The notes under the pieces: model-generated
The model's input: only the letters and a program-made list of their open reading frames with translations
Told to the model about the DNA's origin: nothing
Databases searched by the model: none
Assembly (NCBI GenBank): GCA_016124615.1
Contig: WGNF01000008.1
Span: 425,563-489,562 of the forward strand
Length of the DNA stretch: 64,000 nucleotides
From: Paracoccaceae bacterium
Lineage (GTDB): Bacteria; Pseudomonadota; Alphaproteobacteria; Rhodobacterales; Rhodobacteraceae
Direction: 5' to 3'
Shown here: piece by piece, positions 30,743-40,620 of the stretch
Numbering within the stretch: position 1 is the first letter of the stretch
Layout of the letters: the number at the start of each line of letters is the position of its first letter
Translations under genes and position numbers: made by a program

Positions 30743-30788
30743 GCGTCAGGCGCCCATCTTGCGTCAGGCGCCCATCTTGCGTCAGGCG
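30743..30788. repeat. 18-bp tandem repeat (about 2.6 copies) spanning the stop codon of the EamA gene
   Basis: GCGTCAGGCGCCCATCTT repeated at 30743 and 30761, partial at 30779. Confidence 0.85.
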
Positions 30789-31684
30789 AGGGTGACGATC
30801 ATCAGGATGCCAAGGGTCAGAAGGCCGATGCCCAACAGTTCGACCGGCCGCACCCGTTCCCGGAACATGAGCACAGAGATCAGGTAGCTGAACACCAGGT
30901 CGACCTGCCCGACGCTGCGGACGTAGGCGGCGTTTTCCAGCGTGAAGGCGGTGAACCAGCCGAACGAGCCAAGCACCCCCGTCACCCCCACCAGCGAGGT
31001 CGGGCGCCAGGCGCGCAGCACGCGCGCCAACTCGCCCGGTTCGCGCCAGCGCAGCCACGCCGCCATCGCCAGCGTCTGGAAGGTCGTCACGCAGGCCAGC
31101 GCCAGCGCCGCCCGCAGCAGCACGTCATCGCGCGCAATCTCCAGCGTGGCGCCGCGATAGCCGATGGCCGAGGCGCCGAAGAAACCGCCCGCCAGCAAGC
31201 CCAGCGCGCTTGCCTTGTTGAAGATCGACCCGCGCTTGCCCTCGGCGGGCTTGGGCGGCCGTGACAGCAGGATCACCCCGGCAACGCCCAGCAGGATCGC
31301 CGCATATCCCCAGGCCGAGGTCCGGTCGCCCAGGATCAGGCCGGAGACCAGCGCCACCTGCACCGTCTCGGTCTTGGTGAAGGCGATGCCGACGGCAAAG
31401 CTGCGTTCGGAAAACAGCGCGACAGTGCAGAAGGTCGCGATGATCTGGCCGATGCCCCCTGCCACCGCGAAGGCCCAGAACCGCGCATCGAGCGCAGGCA
31501 TCCCCTGCCCCGAGGCCGCGATCAACACCGCCGCCGCCACCCAAGCCAGCGGCGCCGCGAACAGGAAGCGCGAGAAGGTCGCGCCACCGGTCGACAGGCC
31601 AAGCCCCTTCAGTCGCTTTTGCAGCGAAAAGCGGACCGCCTGCACCAGCGCGGCGGCCAAGGTGACCGGAACCCAAAGCGTCAT
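30782..31684 (-). CDS. EamA/DMT family transporter
   Basis: About ten TM helices, EamA-like sequence. Confidence 0.85.
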   Translation of the reverse strand: MTLWVPVTLAAALVQAVRFSLQKRLKGLGLSTGGATFSRFLFAAPLAWVAAAVLIAASGQGMPALDARFWAFAVAGGIGQIIATFCTVALFSERSFAVGIAFTKTETVQVALVSGLILGDRTSAWGYAAILLGVAGVILLSRPPKPAEGKRGSIFNKASALGLLAGGFFGASAIGYRGATLEIARDDVLLRAALALACVTTFQTLAMAAWLRWREPGELARVLRAWRPTSLVGVTGVLGSFGWFTAFTLENAAYVRSVGQVDLVFSYLISVLMFRERVRPVELLGIGLLTLGILMIVTLA

Positions 31685-31726
31685 GCCGCAGGTTCTGGCA
31701 CAGCCTCTGGGCGGCGTCGAGGGGCC

Positions 31727-32635
31727 TTAGTGCGGATGATAGAACGGATGCGGCACCGGATCCTTGGCCTTCAGCAGATGCGCGCGGAAGATGTCGGCGT
31801 AGGAGCGGTAGACATAGCCCTCGTTGCAGCTGGTATAGCGCGCCTTGCCCGCGGCGTAGAGCGCGGGCAGCCGGTACCACGGCACCGCCGGGTGCTGATG
31901 GTGCACCACATGCAGGTTGTTGTTGAGGTAGAGCAGCGCCAGCGGCCCGCGATCCTCGATGATCACGGTGCGTGCCCGCGCCTTTTCATGCGCGCGATGT
32001 TCCATGAAGGTGCGGATCTTCAGCAGCGACATCCCGCCATAGGCCGCGACGACATAGGCCCAAAGCGGCATCGCGCCGACCGCCATCAGCCAGGCCAGAA
32101 CCAGCAGCAGGCCGAACCCGTGCAGCACCCAGGCCTCGCGCACCGAGGCATCGCCCGCGCGGATCAGCCGCCAGTCGCCACGCACGAAAGTATAGGTGCC
32201 GATCGCCGGGCCAAGCAGCATCCGGCCGAGCAGCGTGTTGTTCAGCCGCAGCAGGCGCTGCACCGGCCGCGACAGCCGCGACCACACCGCCGGGTCGAGG
32301 TAGTTCGACTCCGGGTCGTCATAGGGGTCGGTCAGGATCGGGTCGTAGTGGTGCGCCAGATGGGTGGTCTGAAACCGCAGGTAGGGAATGCACAGCCCCA
32401 GCGCCGGAAACGCCAGCACATGGTTCAGCGTGGCATTGCGGAACGGGTGGCCATGCAGCAATTCGTGTTGAAGCGAAGAGAACTGGGCGATGGCCAGAAC
32501 CGTCAGAACGATGCCCAGCGGCAGCCAGACGGCCGAGGCCCAAGTGGTGCCGATCATCCAGACCGCATAGGTGAAAGCCAGCAACCCCAGTGTCGGCCAT
32601 TCCACCGCGCCCACGGATTCTTCGTTCAAGATCAA
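31727..32635 (-). CDS. Fatty acid desaturase family protein
   Basis: Histidine boxes HELLHGH, HLAHH and HVVHHQHP. Confidence 0.92.
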   Translation of the reverse strand: MILNEESVGAVEWPTLGLLAFTYAVWMIGTTWASAVWLPLGIVLTVLAIAQFSSLQHELLHGHPFRNATLNHVLAFPALGLCIPYLRFQTTHLAHHYDPILTDPYDDPESNYLDPAVWSRLSRPVQRLLRLNNTLLGRMLLGPAIGTYTFVRGDWRLIRAGDASVREAWVLHGFGLLLVLAWLMAVGAMPLWAYVVAAYGGMSLLKIRTFMEHRAHEKARARTVIIEDRGPLALLYLNNNLHVVHHQHPAVPWYRLPALYAAGKARYTSCNEGYVYRSYADIFRAHLLKAKDPVPHPFYHPH

Positions 32636-32739
32636 TCACTCCATACCTGTCCCCCGGAATCGGCATAGCACCGGGCAACGAATTGGGGCATTCGGAAGAT
32701 ACGCAACATATCCTCAACAGATGTGATAATATTCACCGC

Positions 32740-33603
32740 ATGCCGCAAAGAATCGACAAGCGCCTTCGGGCCACCCTGTTTCGCGAACGCCTTGCCCGCG
32801 CGATGGCCGACAAGGGCGTGAACCAAAGCGCGCTGGCCCGCACGGTGGGGGTGGACCGCTCGACCGTGTCGCAGCTTCTGGCGGCGGATGAGGCGCGATT
32901 GCCAAACGCGCAAGTGGTCGCCGAATGCGCCGCAGCGCTTGGCGTTTCGGCCGACTGGCTGCTGGGCCTGACCGAGCGGCCGGAACGGCTGGCCGATCTG
33001 CTGGCCACCTCGCTCTCGATGACAGAAGCGCCGCGGGCGCTGATCGACGAACGCATCTTTGCCTGGCATCAAGAGGCGGCGGGCTACAAGATCCGCCACG
33101 TTCCCGCGACCCTGCCCGACATGCTGAAGACGCATGAGATGCTGCGGTGGGAGTATGAGCCGCAATTGGGCCGCTCTGCCGAACAGGCCATCGGCGCGTC
33201 CGAGGATCGGCTGCGCTGGATGCGCACCGCCCGATCGGATTACGAGATCGCGCTGCCGCTGCATGAACTCGCAGCCTTCGCCACAGCGACCGGCTACTAT
33301 GAAGGTCTGCCCGCCGCGACCCGGCGCGACCAGATCGACCGGCTTCTGGACCTGATCGAGCAGCTTTACCCGGCGCTAAGGCTTTACCTTTTCGACGCGC
33401 GGCGGGTGTTTTCGGCGCCGATCACCGTCTTCGGCCCGCTGCTGGCCGTGCTTTACCTTGGCCGCCACTACCTCGCCTTTCGCGACAGCGATCGGGTGGC
33501 GGGCTTCACCCAGCACTTCGACGGGCTGGTGCGCGAGGCCGCCATCGGCGCCCGCGACATGCCGGACCACCTGCGCGGGCTGCGCGCCCGGATCATCGGC
33601 TGA
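32740..33603 (+). CDS. XRE family transcriptional regulator
   Basis: N-terminal HTH (NQSALARTVGVDRSTVSQLLAADEARLPNAQVVAECAAALGVSADWLLG); large C-terminal domain. Confidence 0.88.
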   Translation: MPQRIDKRLRATLFRERLARAMADKGVNQSALARTVGVDRSTVSQLLAADEARLPNAQVVAECAAALGVSADWLLGLTERPERLADLLATSLSMTEAPRALIDERIFAWHQEAAGYKIRHVPATLPDMLKTHEMLRWEYEPQLGRSAEQAIGASEDRLRWMRTARSDYEIALPLHELAAFATATGYYEGLPAATRRDQIDRLLDLIEQLYPALRLYLFDARRVFSAPITVFGPLLAVLYLGRHYLAFRDSDRVAGFTQHFDGLVREAAIGARDMPDHLRGLRARIIG

Positions 33604-33690
33604 GGCGCGGCCGTGCACCCCGGATTCCAGCGTTGACAAAAATACATTCCAAATTCATCATATTTTGAGCGCGCAGGACGGGAGGGCTGC

Positions 33691-35328
33691 ATGGAAGACT
33701 TTGCATCACCGGAACAGGGCTTCGGCGGCACCGCGATTCCAGCGCCCCAAACTTACAGCGGGCGCGACCGCGCCCTGCTGGCCGCCCATGCTGCCGGACG
33801 GGCGCCGGACGCGATCGCCTTTCACCGCACCGGCCCGATGGTGTCGGTCGGTTGCCACCAGACCTTTGCGCATGAGGCGCGCCGCGACTTCTGCGCCGCG
33901 CAGGGCATTCCGGTCGCCCGCCGCGCCACTGCAGGCGGGGCGCTTTACCTCGACGCCGGGCAACAGGGGATGACCCTTGTCGTGCCCGCCGCCGCCCTTG
34001 GCCGCACGCTGGCCGAACGGCTGGAAACCGGCGCCGCCATCGTCGCCGACGCGCTCGCCAGCTTCGGCATCGCGACCGCGTTCAAGGCGCCGAATGACCT
34101 TCAGGTTGACGGGCGGCAAAAGATCGCCTCGGTCTTTCTGGCCGAAGCCGGGGGTTCGGCGCTGCTATACGCCACCGTCATCGCCCGGCTGGATCTGAGC
34201 GCCGCGATGCAGGCGCTGCTGGTGCCGACCGAAAAGCTGACCGTCACCGGGCTTGAGCACGCCAAGGAACGCATGACCTCGCTGGAGGAACTGCTGGGCG
34301 CCGCACCGACGGAACCGGTGCTGACCGCCGCCCTGCACCGCGCGGCTGAGGCGCGGTTGGGCCTGCGGCTGGCCCCGCCGCCCAGCCTGACCGCCGCGGC
34401 CCTGCGGGAAGAGCCCTGGACGCTGGACGGCACGAGGTTCGAAACCAAGGACAAGGTGCCCGGCGCCACGCTGCGGGTGCTGCTGGACCTTGAGGGCGAC
34501 GTGGCGCGGCTGGTGCGGTTCGCCACCGATGGCCACATCACCCCCGCCGACGCACTCGACCGGCTGGCGCAGCACCTGATCGGCACCCCCGTGGCCGATC
34601 TTGCGGCCCGCGCCGCCGACTGGCTGGCGCAGGAAGCGCCCGATACCGCGGGCTTCGCCCCGGCCGATGTGGTGAAGCTGATCGACCGCGCAGCCTCGAA
34701 ATGGTCGATGCAGGAATGGCTGGGGCTGACCCCGGCGCAAACCTCGGGCCTGATGCTGGCGGGCGAAGGCGCCAGCCCGGCCACGGCGCTGGAACGCGCC
34801 AACGTCATGCTGGTGCCCTATTGCGCCAAGCCGTCGTGGTGCAAATGGCGCCACACCGTCGATTGCGTCGAATGCGGGCAGTGCGAGGTCGGCGACGCCT
34901 ATCTGATGGCACGCGAGCGTAACATGGAGGTGGTGACGATCACCAACTTCGAACACCTCGCCGATACGCTGAAAGAGATGAAGCAGAGCGGCGTGGAAAG
35001 CTACGTCGGCATGTGCTGCGGCGAGTTCTTCCTGAAACGCCACCACGCCTTCCGCGACAGCGGGATGGAGGCGGTGCTGTTGGATATCGAGGGCGCCACC
35101 TGCTACGAGCTGAAAGAGGAACAACTGGCCTATGCCGGCAAGTTCACGGCCGAGGCGGCGCTGGACCTTGATGCGGTTCAGAAGGTGATGGCCAAGGTGC
35201 CGGTGCAGGACGCCGCCCGCCGCCCCTGCCTGACCGGCGCCGCGCCCCGCGTGGGCGAGCGGCACCATGAACTCGTCACCGGCGGCGGCTGCAAAAGCTG
35301 TTCTTGCAAGACCGCGCGACAGACCTGA
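33691..35328 (+). CDS. Lipoate-protein ligase-like / DUF116 fusion protein
   Basis: N-terminal LplA-like RRATAGGALYLDAG and APNDLQVDGRQKIAS; C-terminal Cys-rich VPYCAKPSWCKWRHTVDCVECGQCEVGDAYLMARERNMEVVTITNFEHL typical of DUF116. Confidence 0.8.
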   Translation: MEDFASPEQGFGGTAIPAPQTYSGRDRALLAAHAAGRAPDAIAFHRTGPMVSVGCHQTFAHEARRDFCAAQGIPVARRATAGGALYLDAGQQGMTLVVPAAALGRTLAERLETGAAIVADALASFGIATAFKAPNDLQVDGRQKIASVFLAEAGGSALLYATVIARLDLSAAMQALLVPTEKLTVTGLEHAKERMTSLEELLGAAPTEPVLTAALHRAAEARLGLRLAPPPSLTAAALREEPWTLDGTRFETKDKVPGATLRVLLDLEGDVARLVRFATDGHITPADALDRLAQHLIGTPVADLAARAADWLAQEAPDTAGFAPADVVKLIDRAASKWSMQEWLGLTPAQTSGLMLAGEGASPATALERANVMLVPYCAKPSWCKWRHTVDCVECGQCEVGDAYLMARERNMEVVTITNFEHLADTLKEMKQSGVESYVGMCCGEFFLKRHHAFRDSGMEAVLLDIEGATCYELKEEQLAYAGKFTAEAALDLDAVQKVMAKVPVQDAARRPCLTGAAPRVGERHHELVTGGGCKSCSCKTARQT

Positions 35329-35332
35329 CGGC

Positions 35333-35851
35333 TTAGCGCATCGCCGGGCGCAGCCGCTTCAGGTCGTAGCCGTTGAAGTCCAGCAACTGCCGCGCCGCCT
35401 CCATCACGTCGGGGCGCAGGGTCGGCGTGCGGCCAAGGATGGCGCCGAAATGGCCCGACGGCGTGCCGATCACCACCGCGCTGTTGTCTTCGGCGATCCA
35501 GAGCACCCACCACGGTTCACCCAGCGGGCCGGGCAACTCGGCGCGGAACCGTCCGGCCGCCCCGGCGGGCGTCGCCGTCACCGTGCGCGCGCCGACCCCG
35601 GCGCATTCCGACAGTGTCAGCGTCAGCCCGCCATCGCGGCGCGGCTGAACCTGCGTCAGCCCGACCGCGCAGCCCGTTTCCGCCGGATCGTAGAACCCGG
35701 CAAGCTCGTGCCAATTCCCCGCCAGCCGCGCCGGGTCGAGCCCGGCGTTGGAATAGATCGGCGCGCCCGCCTTGCGATAGGGCACCACGCGCGGCGGCGG
35801 GGCGGCGCAGGCGGCCAAAAGCACAAGCAACAGCAGGCTCAGTTGACGCAT
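35333..35851 (-). CDS. Lipocalin (Blc-like) lipoprotein
   Basis: Lipobox LAAC; LAGNWHELAGFYDP lipocalin GxW motif. Confidence 0.8.
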   Translation of the reverse strand: MRQLSLLLLVLLAACAAPPPRVVPYRKAGAPIYSNAGLDPARLAGNWHELAGFYDPAETGCAVGLTQVQPRRDGGLTLTLSECAGVGARTVTATPAGAAGRFRAELPGPLGEPWWVLWIAEDNSAVVIGTPSGHFGAILGRTPTLRPDVMEAARQLLDFNGYDLKRLRPAMR

Positions 35852-36195
35852 TGGGTGACCGTCCGTCCTTGATCGTCGAGCAAATCCTGACAGCCGATCA
35901 GCGGGGTGATCGGCGCGCAGGTGTGGCTTTTGGCAAGGCAACCGGCCGTGCATTCGGTGCCGCGATTGCATTGCCTGCCCGCGTCGGGGGGCGTGCGAAA
36001 GCACAGCATCCCTTTGCCGGGGGTGCCTGCAAACTCGCCCCCCGCGCGTTCGCAGGACGCCTTGTCCTGCGCCACGCTGGCGGCCCCGACCGGCGCCAGT
36101 TTGGGCGCGGCCCCCGGCCCCGCCATGACGCAGGCGCCAAGGACAAGGCAAAGGGCGGGGAACAGCAGGCGGCGGCGGGGCATGGCATCACTCAC
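35839..36195 (-). CDS. Small Cys-rich lipoprotein, uncharacterised
   Basis: Lipobox LGAC; many further cysteines; overlaps lipocalin gene by 13 nt. Confidence 0.65.
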   Translation of the reverse strand: MSDAMPRRRLLFPALCLVLGACVMAGPGAAPKLAPVGAASVAQDKASCERAGGEFAGTPGKGMLCFRTPPDAGRQCNRGTECTAGCLAKSHTCAPITPLIGCQDLLDDQGRTVTQCVN

Positions 36196-36235
36196 GCAGG
36201 ACGGGCGGACCGCCGCAGGGGACGTTGATTCCGGC

Positions 36236-36260
36236 GGCGGCGCAAGGGCGAAGCGCCGCC
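36236..36260 (-). terminator. Hairpin downstream of the DsrE-like gene
   Basis: GGCGGCGC-aagggcgaa-GCGCCGCC just beyond the stop at 36269. Confidence 0.4.
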
Positions 36261-36268
36261 CCCAAGGC

Positions 36269-36703
36269 TCAGGGCTTGATGTAGCTGTAGCCCTGTTCCT
36301 GCAACTCGGTCAGTCGCACCACCCCGGCGGGCACCACCTTGGCCTCGTCCACCAGCGGCACCGTCGCGCCCAGCTTCTTTTCCATCGCCTTCAGCGTGTT
36401 GCCGCAGGCGGAAAACGTGACATCGGGATCCTCCATCCCGATCACCGAGATGCGATCGGCCACCGGGCTCTTGTCCTTCACGTACATCGTCAGCCCCGGC
36501 CCATAGGCCACCACCTCGATCACCGCGGTATCGCCCTGCGATTTGTAATAGCTCACAAGGTTTTCGACGTTGTTGAGCGCAAGATTCATCACCGCCGGGT
36601 CGTTCTGGTCGACCTGAAAGGCGATGTGATGGGTCTTGCCCTGGGCCAGCGCGGCCCCGGTGGTGGCGACGATGGCCGCAAGGCTGATCAGCAGTCGGGT
36701 CAT
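36269..36703 (-). CDS. DsrE family periplasmic protein
   Basis: Signal peptide; HHIAFQVDQNDPAVMNLALNNVENLVSYY; FSACGNTLKAM. Confidence 0.85.
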   Translation of the reverse strand: MTRLLISLAAIVATTGAALAQGKTHHIAFQVDQNDPAVMNLALNNVENLVSYYKSQGDTAVIEVVAYGPGLTMYVKDKSPVADRISVIGMEDPDVTFSACGNTLKAMEKKLGATVPLVDEAKVVPAGVVRLTELQEQGYSYIKP

Positions 36704-36778
36704 GGGGTTCCTCCCTGTTTCGGTTCCCCGACTATATGACAGGAAAGGCATCTGTCTGCGGAAAACACACGGAACGCC

Positions 36779-37825
36779 TCAATAGGGCATCGGATGCGCC
36801 CGGTGCGCCGCCGCGATATCGTCCAGCACCTCGGCCGACAGGGTCAGATCGGCCGCCCCCAGTGCCACGTCAAGCTGCGCCAGCGTGGTGGCGCCAAGGA
36901 TCGGGATCAGCGGAAAGGGCCGGGTCCGGGTCCAGGCCAGCGCCATCTGCGCCGGGTCCAGCCCGTGCTGCGCCGCGATGCCGAGGTACGACGACACCGC
37001 CTCCCACACCCGCGGGCTGATGCGGCCGCCAAGGTCGGGCGTGCGCGACCTGCGTGAGCCGTCGGGCGTCACGTCGCCCGCGTATTTCCCGGTCAGCAGC
37101 CCCGCCCCCAGCGGCGAGAAGGCCAGCAGCGGCAACTCTTCGTTGTGACACAGCTCGGCCATGTCGGTGTCGGCCATCCGGCACAGCAGCGAATATTCGT
37201 TCTGCACCGAGGCGACGCGCGGCAGCCCGTTTTCCTCGGCCAGCCGCAGCCACAGCGCGGTGCCCCAGACGCTTTCGTTCGACAGGCCGAAGGCGCAGAT
37301 TTTCCCCGCCTTCACCAGCGTCTGCGCCGCTTCCAGCATGTCCAGCATATGCGCCACCGTGGCGGCCCGATCCTGCGACGAGGGGTCAAAGCGCCAGTTC
37401 TGCCGGAAATTGTACGAGGCGCGGCTGGGCCAGTGAATCTGGTAAAGGTCGATCACATCGGTGCGCAGCCGCTTCAGCGAGGCTTCGGCGGCGGCGATCA
37501 GGGTCGCGCCGTTGACCGCGCCGCCATCGCGCACCGCCTTCTGCCCCGGTCCGGCGACCTTGCTGGCCAGCACAAGACCATCGCGCCGCCCGGTCTTCGC
37601 CAGCCAGCTGCCGATGAATTCTTCGGTGCGGCCGACCGTCTCGGCACGCACCGGCTGGGTCGGATACATCTCGGCGGTGTCGAGGAAGTTGATCCCGGCG
37701 TCCAGCGCGCGGTCGATCTGGGCATGGGCTCCGGCCTCGTCGGTCTGGTTACCCCAGGTCATCGTGCCAAGGCAGAATTCGGATACGGTCAGGCCGGTGC
37801 GACCAAGCGGAATCATCTTCATCAT
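36779..37825 (-). CDS. Aldo/keto reductase (Tas-like)
   Basis: MKMIPLGRTGLTVSEFCLGTMTWGNQTDEAGAHAQIDRALDAGINFLDTAEMYP. Confidence 0.92.
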   Translation of the reverse strand: MMKMIPLGRTGLTVSEFCLGTMTWGNQTDEAGAHAQIDRALDAGINFLDTAEMYPTQPVRAETVGRTEEFIGSWLAKTGRRDGLVLASKVAGPGQKAVRDGGAVNGATLIAAAEASLKRLRTDVIDLYQIHWPSRASYNFRQNWRFDPSSQDRAATVAHMLDMLEAAQTLVKAGKICAFGLSNESVWGTALWLRLAEENGLPRVASVQNEYSLLCRMADTDMAELCHNEELPLLAFSPLGAGLLTGKYAGDVTPDGSRRSRTPDLGGRISPRVWEAVSSYLGIAAQHGLDPAQMALAWTRTRPFPLIPILGATTLAQLDVALGAADLTLSAEVLDDIAAAHRAHPMPY

Positions 37826-38079
37826 GTGCCTCTGCTGTGCTTGCGCGCCGAACAGGCGCGCGCGTCGCGCGGAACCCTACTGTCCAAGGCGGCGGGGGCA
37901 AGGGCGGGATTGAGGACGCGTGAGGAATATCCCGGACTTTGGTGAGGACGGCCCCCGCCCGGCCTGTGCCGGATAGTGGCGCCGCGCGCCTGAACGTTGG
38001 CGAACATGCACCTTGCGTCACAAGGAAATGAACCGCGCCGTAGCCCCTTCCGTATACTCTTGCGGTGAAGGAGAACCAC

Positions 38080-38664
38080 ATGCGCCTGATCGCCGCCCTG
38101 ACCATCCTGATCTGCGGCCTCGGGACGCTGCCCGCCGCGGCCACCAGCGCCACCGCGCGCCACTATGCGCTGCAAACCGAAGCCTCGCTGGTCGGGTATG
38201 AGACCGACTTCGGCCCCGACAAGATCACCGGCACCATGCCGGTGACGCAGGCCGACCTGACGCTTGATTTCCACACGCTGGCCAATTGCCATGTCGCCGT
38301 CACGCTGGACGCCTCGAAAGCTACGGCCAGTTTCCCCTTCGCCGCGCAGGCGCTGCGCGGGCCGCTGGTGCTGGACGCGGCCGACCACCCGCAGATCACC
38401 TTCGTCAGCACCGCGATCCACCCCACCGACACCGGGGCCATAATCGACGGCGACCTGACCATTCGCGGCGTCACCCAGCCCTTCACGCTGGTCGCCACGC
38501 TCTACCGCCAGCATGGCACCGCCACCGACGACCTGACGCATCTGGAGATTCACCTGACCGGCATCGTCCATCGCAGCGCGTTCGGCGCGACCGGCTGGGC
38601 CGAAATGGTCGGCGATGACGTGCGCCTGAACATCGTCGCGCGCGTCGCGCAGACCGGCGCATGA
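38080..38664 (+). CDS. YceI family periplasmic protein
   Basis: Signal peptide; YALQTEASLVGYETDFG...ITFVSTAI; precedes cytochrome b561. Confidence 0.85.
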   Translation: MRLIAALTILICGLGTLPAAATSATARHYALQTEASLVGYETDFGPDKITGTMPVTQADLTLDFHTLANCHVAVTLDASKATASFPFAAQALRGPLVLDAADHPQITFVSTAIHPTDTGAIIDGDLTIRGVTQPFTLVATLYRQHGTATDDLTHLEIHLTGIVHRSAFGATGWAEMVGDDVRLNIVARVAQTGA

Positions 38665-39209
38665 GGCTTGCCAACCGCCCCGACGGTTTCGGCCCGGTCA
38701 CGCGGTTGCTGCACTGGGGGATGGCGGCGGGCATCCTCGGGATGCTGGCCTTCGGGCTGACCCTGGTGCGGATGCGGATGAGCCTTGCCACCGTCTGGCT
38801 GTTCGGGCTGCACAAGAGCATCGGGATAACGCTGCTCGCCCTCGCGCTGTTGCGGCTGCTCTGGCACCGGGTCAGCCCACCCCCCGGCCCGCTGGGCGGT
38901 GTGCCGGCCGCGCAACTGGCGCTGGCCCGCTGGACGCATCGGGCGCTTTACCTGCTGATGCTGGCGGTGCCGCTGTCGGGCTGGGCGGGCAGCGCCGCGA
39001 CCGGCATCGACGTGGTGGTCTTCAACACCCTGACCCTGCCGCCGATCGTGCCGCCGTCCGAGGCCGGGGCGAAGGCGCTGCTGACGCTGCACCACTGGCT
39101 GACATGGGCGCTGATGGGCCTGCTTGCGCTGCACGTTGCCGGGGCGCTGAAACGGTCGGTTCTGGCGCGCGACGGCACGCTGTCGCGCATGGTGCTGGGG
39201 CGGCGCTGA
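38661..39209 (+). CDS. Cytochrome b561 family protein
   Basis: VTRLLHWGMAAGILGMLAFGL; LHHWLTWALMGLLALHVAGAL; overlaps yceI stop by 4 nt. Confidence 0.9.
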   Translation: MRLANRPDGFGPVTRLLHWGMAAGILGMLAFGLTLVRMRMSLATVWLFGLHKSIGITLLALALLRLLWHRVSPPPGPLGGVPAAQLALARWTHRALYLLMLAVPLSGWAGSAATGIDVVVFNTLTLPPIVPPSEAGAKALLTLHHWLTWALMGLLALHVAGALKRSVLARDGTLSRMVLGRR

Positions 39210-39317
39210 TCCGGCCCAAGGGGCCAAAATCGACATGGGCGTGACGGTACGGGAACGGCATTCGCCCATCCGACCGGCCAAGGTGCCAAGGATGCCCGAC
39301 CGGACAGATCCCGCCCG

Positions 39318-40556
39318 ATGCGCCTGCTGCTGACCTTCACCGCCCTCTTCATGTCCGATGTGCTGTTGCAGTTCGGTTCTGGCGGGGTGGCCCCGCTCGA
39401 TGCGCTGTCGGGTATCGTGCTGCATTTTTCCAATGCGCAGATCGGGATGCTGGGTTCGGCGCATTTCCTCGGCTTCCTGATCGGCTGCTGGTGGACCCCG
39501 CGGCTGATGGGCACGGTCGGCCATGCCCGCGCGTTTTCCGCCTTCGCCGCGGCGGGCACGATAGGCATCCTGTCACATATGCTGTGGGTGAACCCCTTCG
39601 CCTGGATCGCGATGCGGATGCTGTCGGGCATGTGCGTCGCGGGCTGCTACACCATCATCGAGGCCTGGCTGAACGCGCGGCTGACCAATGAAAGCCGCGG
39701 CCGCATGATGGGCATCTACCGCACCGTGGATGCGGGCGGCAGTTTCGGCGCGCAGCTCTTCATCGGGTTTCTGCCGACGGCGGATTTCGTGTCGTACAAC
39801 CTGCTGGCCATCCTGTGCTGCGCGGCGCTGTTCCCGGTCGCCCTGACCCGGATGGAGCTGCCGCCGACGCCCGAGGCGCCCCGCCTGCGCCCGAAACTCG
39901 CCTGGGACTGTTCACCGCTCGGCTCGCTCGGGGTGATGGTGGCGGGGGCAACGGGTTCGTCATTCCGCATGGTCGGGCCGCTTTACGGCGCGGCAATCGG
40001 GCTCAGCGTGCATCAGATCGCGCTGTTTCTGGCCACCTATGTCGCGGGCGGCTGGGTCGCCCAGATGCCCGTCGGCGCGCTCGCCGACCGCTATGACCGC
40101 CGGGTGGTGCTGATCGGGCTGTCGGCGGGCACGATGGTGGCGGCGGGCGCCACCGTGATGCTGGCGCATCTTGGCACCGGCGCGGTGCTGGCAACGGCGG
40201 CACTGTTCGGCTTCACCACCTTCCCGCTTTACTCTGTCTCGTCCGCGCATGGCCACGATTTCGCCGAAACCGCCGAACGGGTGGAACTGTCGTCGGCGCA
40301 GATGTTCCTTTGGGCCTCGGGCGCGATTGCCAGCCCGATCATCGCCTCCACGCTGATCTCGGTCGCGGGCCCGGCCTCGATGTTCGCCTTCATCGCGGCG
40401 GTCAACGGGCTCTTGATCGTCTTCGGCCTCGCGCGGATGAAGGCGCGGCCGAGCCGTCGCACCCGCACCCGCTTTGTCAGCGAACCGCGCACCTCGTTCC
40501 TGATCGGGCAGTTGCAGCAACCGCTGCGCGACGAAGGCCCCGAGGCGAACCGCTAA
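39318..40556 (+). CDS. MFS transporter (YcaD-like)
   Basis: Twelve-TM pattern; MRMLSGMCVAGCYTIIEAWLNARLTNESRGRMMGIY. Confidence 0.9.
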   Translation: MRLLLTFTALFMSDVLLQFGSGGVAPLDALSGIVLHFSNAQIGMLGSAHFLGFLIGCWWTPRLMGTVGHARAFSAFAAAGTIGILSHMLWVNPFAWIAMRMLSGMCVAGCYTIIEAWLNARLTNESRGRMMGIYRTVDAGGSFGAQLFIGFLPTADFVSYNLLAILCCAALFPVALTRMELPPTPEAPRLRPKLAWDCSPLGSLGVMVAGATGSSFRMVGPLYGAAIGLSVHQIALFLATYVAGGWVAQMPVGALADRYDRRVVLIGLSAGTMVAAGATVMLAHLGTGAVLATAALFGFTTFPLYSVSSAHGHDFAETAERVELSSAQMFLWASGAIASPIIASTLISVAGPASMFAFIAAVNGLLIVFGLARMKARPSRRTRTRFVSEPRTSFLIGQLQQPLRDEGPEANR

Positions 40557-40620
40557 GCCTCTGGCCCTCGGCCCGCGCGGGCGCTAAACACCGCCCGAAC
40601 GGGATAAAAGGCACGCGCGC

